Shown piece by piece: positions 1-7,900 of a DNA stretch of 8,313 nt. Both the position numbers and the translations under genes were made by a program. The notes under the pieces were generated by a model. It saw only the letters and a program-made list of their open reading frames with translations, searched no databases and was not told where the DNA came from. Origin of the DNA: Lentisphaeria bacterium (GTDB taxonomy: Bacteria > Verrucomicrobiota > Lentisphaeria > Oligosphaerales > Lenti-02); assembly GCA_023145395.1 (NCBI GenBank), contig JAGLDW010000627.1:1-8313 (forward strand), given 5' to 3'. How positions within the stretch are numbered: position 1 is the first letter of the stretch; the number at the start of each line of letters is the position of its first letter.

Positions 1-106
1 CGTTGCTAAGCACTTCCGGTGAACGATTACGGCAATGATTCTTGGGAGATTGTTCCCTACAATCCGTCATCGTCGCCATAGTCGTCAAGCCGATTCCCCT
101 TTTCAT
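1..106 (-). CDS. Possible start of a fourth downstream reading frame (partial)
   Basis: One base after the TGA (110-108) of the GH42-like gene, an ATG at 106-104 opens a frame that stays open for 35 codons to the left edge. It begins MKRGIGLTTMATMTDC and then becomes polar (REQSPKNHCRNRSPEVLSN). I recognise no domain. There is no clear Shine-Dalgarno before the first ATG; an AGGGGA (100-95) lies 15 bases before a second in-frame ATG (79-77), too far to be convincing. The near-contact with the upstream stop would suit translational re-initiation in the operon, but 35 open codons occur by chance fairly often. If it is not a gene, this stretch is the 3' intergenic region. I see no strong stem followed by a T-run that would act as an intrinsic terminator here. 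Confidence 0.25.
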   Translation of the reverse strand, partial: MKRGIGLTTMATMTDCREQSPKNHCRNRSPEVLSN

Positions 107-107
107 A

Positions 108-3100
108 TCAACGAATAATATTGGTTTCAGCAGCGTTTTCCAGGCCACTCAGCGCCTCGCGCGCCACCACTTTCCACTTGCCTTCCGGTGCGTTGATGGG
201 CAGTTTGAACACATGTGTGGCCTTGCCGTTCATCGTCGTCTTGGTGGCGGCGAAGTCGCGCCACTCGGAGCCCTCCGGGGCGAAGATGCGGAATTTGATG
301 ACATGTTTTTCGTTCGCTGCTTCATCAGGGCGGATCCGAGCCAGGCAATGGATCGTGGGAAGTTTCGTGGAAGAGGGTGCCGATGTCAGGGTCAGCGTTG
401 GCTGCTGAATGCGGTAGGGGACGGAGGCGTAGGCGGCTGTGTCTTCCAGAGGGAAGGAGACCTCGAAGCGCTCTTGCCGTCCCAGATACTCATTCGATTT
501 CAGGTCATAGATGTGACCGGGAGTCGGTGGGGTGACAACCAGGTTTTCGTAGCCAATCCCGCGCCGGACAGGATACCAGAACCCAAAGCAATGGATCCGG
601 CCATTGACGAAATCATTCAGGACGGGCCGCGCCACACCCGCGGCTCCCGCAGCAAATCCCTCGGCGTCCGCCGGCGCCTCTTTTGATTCCTGCACGATAG
701 TCGATGACCTGGAACGGCGGCCTTCCGGCTCCTCCACGCCAAAAAGCGGTCGCAGGCCGCATGCGGTCAGCAAGTCGTCCATCATTTGCAGCGCGTTATC
801 GTCCAGTTCGGGGAGGATGAAGTTCATCAAAACCGCTTGGCCCTGGCCCATGCGGTTCACCAGAAAGGCTGGGATATCTGAGTGCCCGCCTTTGCCTTGG
901 ATGTCGGCGCCGGCAACTTGGACAGCGGGACCGCAAAGTGCACGGGGCAGAACATTCGTCAGTGCCGTCTTGCCAATCACACCGTCCATCCTGATCGTAT
1001 CTTCGGCAGGCTCGTATGCATGGTAGGACGTTTGATGCCGGACGCCGAAGACGTCGTCAAGACTGCCAGTGGCTCGGGGCTTTCCATGAGGGTCAGTCAT
1101 GCCGGGGCGAATGTCCGCCAAGAGGATGCCGCCCCCCTTCACGAACTCCCGGATCTGCTCAGCCGCATCCGTGGAAATCGCCTGCGCAAATGGCAGGATC
1201 AGCAGACGACACCCCTTCTGTATGAGTGCCTGGCCGGCCACCTGATCATCCGAAATCATCGTGTACTGATACCCACATGCCTTCAACGCTCTGGTATAGA
1301 ATCCCATCTGGTCGGGTGGACTTATCTTTGTCGCCAGACTGTTGCCACGATGCAACGCCTGCCAGGCCGTGGCAGCATGCTCGCTGGAGCGTGAATAGAG
1401 GATGGCGATGCCGCTGTCCATTTGCTTGCTCTCAAAGATGAAATGGCCAATCCCACTGCGAATCTGAGCAACCGCTTCGTTTGCCGGTCTGATGACTCCG
1501 ACGGTCAGATCTGCTTTCAGTATGGGATGCCAGGGAGTGTTCGGCGGCTTGAAGAGATATTCTTCGTAATAGGTAAAGCCATGCGCTCCCTCGAGCAGGT
1601 TGATCCAGGGCTTGCCGCCCAAACGCAGCCGGAAGAGATTCTCGTTTCCAGTATTCTTGTCCGGATGCCACAGAGGCATATTTCGCGTGGTCAGGTGTCG
1701 TCCTTTACTTCTAGGCGGCATAAAGGAGAGAATGTACGGATCCAGATAGCCGGCCATTTCCGCGTCATGATAGAGAAGCCAGAAGTCCACCCCGCTGTAG
1801 CTGTCCAGCGTCGTCAGCCCGACTCGCACACCGGAAAGCACCCCTTGGGCCTCGGGATTGTCGTCGCGCAGAACTGTCATCAAGAACTTGAGGAAATCGG
1901 CAAACATGCGGTCCACATGTCGGCGATGGTCTATCCAGCGCGGAATCTGGTTGGTCTTCACCGCGTCTGCCAAGACGACGGGCGCAACGTCTTCCCACTC
2001 CTTGAAATCCGTGCCCCACGCCGCATTGACGCCGACTATGGAGCCATATTCCGCACGTGTGAACTGACGGAAGCTCTCCATGCAGGTGGCGCAAAAACAG
2101 GTGTCAACTTCCCCCTGCAAACGGCCGTAGCTACGACAATTCCACTCATGGGCAAAACTGTACGCAAGGGGCCCGAACTTGGTGACGGGAGACAGGGCGT
2201 TTTTCATGTTCTGGGCTAGTTTCGCGCGGAATTCTGGGTCATTCAGGCAAGGATTCCGGACGGGGGCGTGCTTTGTGTCACCAGCAATCTTGACTCCCCA
2301 ATCCGGCACCCAGACTTGGGGGGCAGCGCGTATATTGTTCACGGCATGGTTTCTGCCAGTGCGTTCATGGAAGGAACTGGTAATGCCACACTTGCGCAAT
2401 TCTCCGCAGGCAAGAAAATTGTCCGTGGGAATGACCCATAGCTGATAGTCGAAGAAGCTGTCATACCATGTCGGCGCCCTGACAATCGCGAACTCCTCTT
2501 CCGCATTTGCCAGCGGGCCCGCGGCGTCCATAATCTCCACCTTGACTCGGTGTATGAGAACCACTGCGGGATCGGTCTCCAGGACAAACTCCATGACCGC
2601 CTTTGACCCCTTCATTTCATCCATAGCCCAGAGCCGCCCATCGGCATCCGTCAACTGAATGCGCAGTCTCTGATCTGGTTCCAGGGGCGCGGTCAGAATC
2701 ACCCTGCCTTTGACCGGATCGCCAGCCGTGAAGAACTGATTTCCGCGATCAATCTCTATGGCCTTGATCCCCACGGACGCCGCAACATTCAGGATCGCCG
2801 TGCTCCAATCCTCAATCCGGTTGTCCTCATGTCTAATCTGGAAGTGAACACGATGCCGTCCGGCGGGAAGCCGTGGAACGTCAAACGCCGCTTCAAGATG
2901 GTCATCGGCAAGCGTTACGGCCCCCAGAGAGATGGGCGGATCGCCGCGATAGTTCTCCATCCAGCCAATGACCGAAACACCAGTGGGTACGGGAAATGAC
3001 GAAGATGCCTTCACCTTGATTTTCCCGGGCAGAACTCCCCACTCGACTTGAGCGCGCAACACGCCATTGGCTCGTCCTGGCATTTCAATGTCCTGCATCC

Positions 3101-4892
3101 TGATCCGAGGCAGTTTGCGGGATGCCCATAGCATGGCCTTGATCATGTAGGACAGGTTGTCCTCAAGCGCTTCCCGGTCGTTCTCCAGGCGTCCGCTCCA
3201 GGAGGCGATACGCCCTTTGCCGTACTGAAAAAAGCCGCCATTCTTTGCGGAACTGGCGCCAATCCTGACCCAGTTGATCTCTTCGGTGGTCCGATTCTTC
3301 TCGGCAAGCGCTTCGGCCAAAAGACTCTCCTTGAACGTGGCTGGTCCCGTTATGATCAGCCCCGCTCCCGCCGCCACTTTTTCAAGAATTGCATCGGCCA
3401 TGCGTGGTGTGATGGCCGCTGGCTTCAGCTCCGCTATGACAATGCAGTCCGACGGTTGCGCCAGCTTCCCCATGGCGTCGGCTTCTTTCAAGAACAGCTT
3501 TGGGTCACCATCAGCATCGTAAATCCAGTAATCGGAACCAAGCTTGCTGGGGGTCGCGGGAGACTTGCGATATTCAAAGAAAACAGGAGTGTATTGCATG
3601 CTGAGGCGCTGGGCCAACTCCACGGTCAGCCTCTGCCTGTTGCGAGGCATCAGCGACAGCACTTTCAACCTGCCGCCCGCATACGGTTTTGCCCAGGATG
3701 TGTGGGGTGTGACGACCGCTTCGGTGAGCGTGTCCCAATTCCATTCAGACTTCCAGGGAGCGCGTTGTTCACTGAACGTGCTCCACATCTTGATCCGGTC
3801 CACGGGAACTATGCAGACATCATCAAGCACCATATGAACGGGGCCGTGCGCCTCTACCACCAGGTAGGGATTCGAGGTGTCAAAATAATAGTATGCCTTT
3901 CGCGCTCCCAACTCCCCCGTCTTGATCGCCTTGTCGGTGTTTTCCGCGCCGATGGCTCTGATGAATCCGGTATTGAATCGGCCCGCCACGTCGTCGCGAA
4001 CCGACACCGAAGCATAGCCGGCTCCTTCCAGTGCATGGGCCTTGAAAGAGACTTCGTAGCACGTGTCTATGTCAACGGAAAGCGGGACCTGCAACCTGCG
4101 CTTGACGGAGTCGCTGCACAGCGTGTTGAGTTCCAGAGAACGACTGCCGGAAATCGGTGCGTTGGTGCGCGCGATCAGCTCGGTTTTCAGGAAGCGGGTG
4201 AGGCCTTCTCCGTTCTCCCAGCCGGACGGAACAAAAGGCTCTCCGCCCGGACCCGTCTCGAAGCCACCGTTTGCGACTAGGTTTTCGGCTGGCATCGGTT
4301 CGTTTTGGAACAACGGATAAGGTGGGCGTCCCCTGCGAAGATCATCCGGCCCGCCCAATGCCAGTATCGAGCTTCCTGACCCACTGGAAAAGCGCACGGC
4401 AAGCACATGCGCCCCCTTGCTGAGCCGCACCGTGGCTAGATGGTCATGAATGGTTGGGGGCCATGTGCCGTTGCCGTCTGGGTTTGTGTCCTTGATCAGA
4501 ACGCCGTCCAGCCAGGCTTGCAGCCACCAGTCCGCCCCCATGCCCAGAGTTGCCTCCATGTCTGCGGGTGATGTGAATGGGATGAACACATAGGCTGTCT
4601 TTCCCCTCTCTGTCCCTCCAATCAGCCGTGCCAGATCCTGACGATGGAACGGATCTGTCACGTTGATGGTCCTGGGCTTCAGCTTGTGGCCAGAACGGTT
4701 CATCTCCGCGGGAATGGTCCTGAGAACATCAGGAGACGCCACCGGATGGTCTTGGGTCAATGGGCCGAACACGTGCCATTGCCTGGGCAGGGAAAAAGAG
4801 CCGACGATCTTGCTCGGTTCCGCGCCTGAAACGGATCCCATGATGGAGAACATGAGCATCATCCCCGTTGCACAAAGTAGCAGTGGTTTCAT
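108..4892 (-). CDS. Giant exported GH42-like multidomain protein (beta-galactosidase-type barrel plus trimerisation-like domain)
   Basis: Predicted exported protein of about 1594 residues, far longer than the usual 650-700 of GH42. Numbered from the ATG at 4892: signal peptide 1-24 (cleavage after VSGA); a PA14/jelly-roll-like module about 30-185 (ADWWLQAWLDGVLIKDT at 120-136, then GAHVLAVRF); a CBM4/9-like module about 205-364 (NLVANGGFETG to VLDDVCIVPVD); an alpha/beta glutamine-amidotransferase/ThuA-like domain about 409-592; two Ig-like beta domains about 600-705 and 706-805; a GH42-like TIM barrel about 806-1140; a GH42 trimerisation-like (class I amidotransferase fold) domain about 1156-1385 (FVKGGGILLADIRPGMTDPH, then GSLDDVFGV); and C-terminal beta domains to the end. 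In the barrel, SFAHEWN places E916 at the acid/base position, and C882 with CFCATC (C932, C934, C937) matches the GH42 metal site, followed by the typical NAAWGTDFKEWEDV. The canonical nucleophile Glu is not found where expected. A GTGATG start at 4934/4931 overlapping the upstream stop is possible but less convincing. GH42 relationship is clear; activity is uncertain. Confidence 0.9.
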   Translation of the reverse strand: MKPLLLCATGMMLMFSIMGSVSGAEPSKIVGSFSLPRQWHVFGPLTQDHPVASPDVLRTIPAEMNRSGHKLKPRTINVTDPFHRQDLARLIGGTERGKTAYVFIPFTSPADMEATLGMGADWWLQAWLDGVLIKDTNPDGNGTWPPTIHDHLATVRLSKGAHVLAVRFSSGSGSSILALGGPDDLRRGRPPYPLFQNEPMPAENLVANGGFETGPGGEPFVPSGWENGEGLTRFLKTELIARTNAPISGSRSLELNTLCSDSVKRRLQVPLSVDIDTCYEVSFKAHALEGAGYASVSVRDDVAGRFNTGFIRAIGAENTDKAIKTGELGARKAYYYFDTSNPYLVVEAHGPVHMVLDDVCIVPVDRIKMWSTFSEQRAPWKSEWNWDTLTEAVVTPHTSWAKPYAGGRLKVLSLMPRNRQRLTVELAQRLSMQYTPVFFEYRKSPATPSKLGSDYWIYDADGDPKLFLKEADAMGKLAQPSDCIVIAELKPAAITPRMADAILEKVAAGAGLIITGPATFKESLLAEALAEKNRTTEEINWVRIGASSAKNGGFFQYGKGRIASWSGRLENDREALEDNLSYMIKAMLWASRKLPRIRMQDIEMPGRANGVLRAQVEWGVLPGKIKVKASSSFPVPTGVSVIGWMENYRGDPPISLGAVTLADDHLEAAFDVPRLPAGRHRVHFQIRHEDNRIEDWSTAILNVAASVGIKAIEIDRGNQFFTAGDPVKGRVILTAPLEPDQRLRIQLTDADGRLWAMDEMKGSKAVMEFVLETDPAVVLIHRVKVEIMDAAGPLANAEEEFAIVRAPTWYDSFFDYQLWVIPTDNFLACGELRKCGITSSFHERTGRNHAVNNIRAAPQVWVPDWGVKIAGDTKHAPVRNPCLNDPEFRAKLAQNMKNALSPVTKFGPLAYSFAHEWNCRSYGRLQGEVDTCFCATCMESFRQFTRAEYGSIVGVNAAWGTDFKEWEDVAPVVLADAVKTNQIPRWIDHRRHVDRMFADFLKFLMTVLRDDNPEAQGVLSGVRVGLTTLDSYSGVDFWLLYHDAEMAGYLDPYILSFMPPRSKGRHLTTRNMPLWHPDKNTGNENLFRLRLGGKPWINLLEGAHGFTYYEEYLFKPPNTPWHPILKADLTVGVIRPANEAVAQIRSGIGHFIFESKQMDSGIAILYSRSSEHAATAWQALHRGNSLATKISPPDQMGFYTRALKACGYQYTMISDDQVAGQALIQKGCRLLILPFAQAISTDAAEQIREFVKGGGILLADIRPGMTDPHGKPRATGSLDDVFGVRHQTSYHAYEPAEDTIRMDGVIGKTALTNVLPRALCGPAVQVAGADIQGKGGHSDIPAFLVNRMGQGQAVLMNFILPELDDNALQMMDDLLTACGLRPLFGVEEPEGRRSRSSTIVQESKEAPADAEGFAAGAAGVARPVLNDFVNGRIHCFGFWYPVRRGIGYENLVVTPPTPGHIYDLKSNEYLGRQERFEVSFPLEDTAAYASVPYRIQQPTLTLTSAPSSTKLPTIHCLARIRPDEAANEKHVIKFRIFAPEGSEWRDFAATKTTMNGKATHVFKLPINAPEGKWKVVAREALSGLENAAETNIIR

Positions 4893-4906
4893 CAACTCTC
4901 TTTCTC
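4893..4906 (-). promoter_or_regulatory. Purine-rich ribosome binding site deciding the start of the GH42-like gene
   Basis: The minus strand reads GAGAAAGAGAGTTG immediately before ATG at 4892-4890. GAG cores at 4906-4904 and 4900-4898 are at 11 and 5 bases from the ATG, an acceptable though not strong Shine-Dalgarno. This ATG gives MKPLLLC, a compact signal-peptide n-region. The upstream candidates, GTG at 4934 and ATG at 4931 (the latter overlapping the preceding TGA as TGATG), have no Shine-Dalgarno in front and would place a charged 13-14 residue extension (QTFSREPREREL) before the signal peptide. TGATG coupling to the more upstream ATG cannot be excluded. Confidence 0.5.
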
Positions 4907-4930
4907 GTGGTTCTCTCGAAAATGTCTGCA

Positions 4931-7900
4931 TCACGGGGCACGCAGAGTCTGCTGGAGGCGGAGTGTGTGGCTGATGAGGATACGACGCTTCTGCTCGGCG
5001 ACCGTTCTTGGATCGCCGAGGCCCAGAACCGGATAGTACGTGGCGAGCGCGTGGCCAAAGGGAAGCGCGCCCTTTGGAGCCATCGCATCGAACGGAATCG
5101 TCATGATCACCACCTGGTGGGCCCGGCGCGCAATACGGAGTTCACGGCGGAGATTTCTTGCCGCGAGATACATCCTCTCGCCCTCGGCCTGCTTCTCGTC
5201 CACGGCCTTCCATCTGGCCTGGGACACCTTGGGGTCGAACTTCCGCTCGAGCTGCTTCTCTCTTTGCTCGATCTTCCGTGCGTCTTCGTCGCTCAGGAGC
5301 TTGGCAGCTCCGGCCGCGAGTTTCTCTACCTCCTGTTCGGCCTGTTTCAACAGGCGGCTGAAACGCATGGCGTAGCGATAGTCGTCGATCCCTTCGCGCG
5401 TGGCCTCCCAGGAAACGGTTGGCACCGGCCCCGTCGGCGACAGGCATACTCTGGAGAGATTGTTGCTTCCGTGAACCGTCCCGTCGGCATCCATGACCCA
5501 GTTCTTCGCATCGTAGTAGGCCCATTGCGCCACGCCCTTGACGCCATTCCGATAGGCGCAGAATCCGAAAAACGCACGGGGGAAAGGAGCGTTGCTGTAG
5601 GCTACGTTGCAGTTGTACGTCCACAGCTCCGCACCATGGGCCTGGGCCTCTTGAACGATCTTGTACGTGATCGTGGAGTCGCTCTGGACCCATACGTCGT
5701 ACAGCGAGCCCAACTCCTCAATGTCGAGTCCGGCGGTCACGGTCTTGACAGGCAGCTTCCAGGACTTGATGCGCTCCAGCACTGGCTTGACCGCATCGAT
5801 TCGCTCTCGATAGCTCGGCTCGTCGTGCACGTACAGCAGGGGCGTTGGCCATTTGCGCTTCAGCCACTCCTCGAGCATGGCCCGCGTGGCCGTCTCGCTC
5901 GCCCCGCCGAAGCCGTACTCTCCATTTTTGGAGACCAGCCACATGATGGGCTCTCCCGACGCACACAGGCCGCTTTCCAGGATCATGGGCACGACCTTGT
6001 CGAGTCCGAACTCGGGCTTCCGGACCGGGTCGTCTGGGGGATACTTGTAGTTTCTGCCAAAGTCGATCCGGCGTCCATCCACGTCGGGGGTGTTGTACAC
6101 GGTCACCGTATTCATGCCATGCTCGCGCATATCGCGATAGTAGGCTCGGCGCATTGTTTCGGTGAGGAACTTGCTGTCGGGGAAATACGCTTCCGCATGA
6201 TACATGGCGTAGGCGATGTCCGGCTGGGGCAGGGCGATGTTCAGCACCTCAACCGTCAGGGGAATTTCGGCTCGGACTTCGTCATCCGCCACAACCTGGA
6301 GCGCACCGGTATAGATGCCGGCGGGAGAATCCGCCGCAGTCCTCACCGTCACCCACCAGGCAAGATTGGCGTCTCTCCCGGCGAATCGCGGCCGGGACGG
6401 GGGCAACAGGGACTGCCGGTACTCCCGGATGACCACGTCGTCTCTCGACAATTTCGCACGACCGGGCCCCATCAGGTCGCCGGACAACCGCAGGTCCACG
6501 TCTCTCAGGTTGCGCAACGCGTGAATGGCCAGGAGTCCGGGTTCATATTCCCCTTTTGCCATCAGGATACGGACGGATTCGATGACGGCATCAGGGCCCG
6601 GCATCGAACGCTCGTCAAACGGCAGCATAATCGATTGTGAAAAGAGCTGAAAGCCCCGCTTCAGGTCGGTTGGTGTAGGTCGTGCAACTTTTTCGCCAAC
6701 CAGTTCGATGGCGACCTGATCGATCCACACTGGCGCGGGGGGCGCACCGTACTGGCGGATACCCAGTTCGTAGGCATTCTCCGAGCCGGTTCGGAACGGC
6801 ACCTCGATCGGCGTCCAGACGAAGAAGCTGGTCCAGGCGGTCGTGTAGCTCACAGTCGCCTGGCCAACCGGTTTGCCGTCACGCAAGGCGCGAAGCGAAG
6901 CACGCACATCGCCGGTACCGTCTTTTGCCGCCCAGAATCGCAACCTGTAGTCGGTATGGGGTCGGAGAGTCACCCTCTGCTTGAGCCCGGTGTTCAGCCA
7001 GGTAGCCTTCTGCATGCGGTCGGTCGCCATGCGAAGCGAACTGGCACCGCCAACCTTCATGGCTGTATCCGCGGCAAAGTGGCCGTGACTTGTCTCCCAC
7101 GCGACCGGCTTGCCATCGGCCCATTGCTCGAAGCCACCATTGGCGACGATGGTGCTGTTCGGGCTGGCAGTGCCTCCGGCGGACAGTTCTGCCCGAGCCT
7201 GTTCGACCTCTCTGCCGATCAAGGCCTTGGCGGCACTGACCGCTCTCTCGACCTCGTCGGCGAGTGGGAGAGTGCGGGGCGCGAAGTTCCCCGTGTACCG
7301 GATATCGCTGAACACGGCCAGGTCGTCGAGTTGGCCGATCAAGGTGTGGGCGCCTTTCGGTCCGCAGCCAATGTGAAAGCCTTGCGGCGCCACGTCGAAA
7401 GGCGCGATCCCCGTTACTCGTGTGCAACGCCTGCCGTCGATGTAGATGCAGACCGTCCCTGTGCCCGCTGCGCCTGTCATGTCCCAAGTCATGGCGTAGT
7501 GCTGCCATTGCTTCAGTTTGATGATCTTCTTGGCGTGGAACCAACCCGCCTTCTCGTTGAACTTCCAGCTGAAGACCAGGAACTCCCCCTGGGGGTGGAA
7601 GCCCAGTTCGAGAACGTTGCCATAGGACTTGTCGCCGGCGACGAAGAAGCGATGCTCCTGCCAATTGGTGCCGAACTCGTCCACCCTTGCGAACAGCTCG
7701 ATCGTGCCCTTGGAAAAGTCGATGTTGCCCTGTGCGCCGTAGCGCAGACTTCTTCCCCTCTGGTTGCTCGGGGCATCAAGAGCCTTGCTCCACTTGCCCC
7801 CCCTGCCGGGCACCAGCTCAAAGCGTCCGGTGGAGTTGGCAGCAGTGCCGTCTCGTGGATCGGCGACCGCAAAGTCGGCGCTCGTGCTCCGGTCGTAGGA

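Noticed and set aside
44..56. Short inverted repeat (GGGA ... TCCC) downstream of the GH42-like gene as a possible terminator
   Set aside because: The stem is only about four base pairs and no T-run follows on the minus strand, so it does not support an intrinsic terminator.
1422..2219. Plus-strand open frame of 265 codons opposite the GH42-like barrel
   Set aside because: Overlaps the barrel with its metal-site cysteines and acid/base motif on the other strand; the plus-strand translation shows no domain. The same holds for the plus-strand frames at 3456-4280 and 42-686.
4868..6640. Plus-strand open frame of 590 codons opposite the GH123-type gene
   Set aside because: It lies wholly antisense to a gene with clear domains and catalytic motifs. 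Its translation is rich in His, Arg, Gly and Val without recognisable motifs, the usual result of high-GC third codon positions. It also runs across the junction of two genes without its own ribosome binding site.
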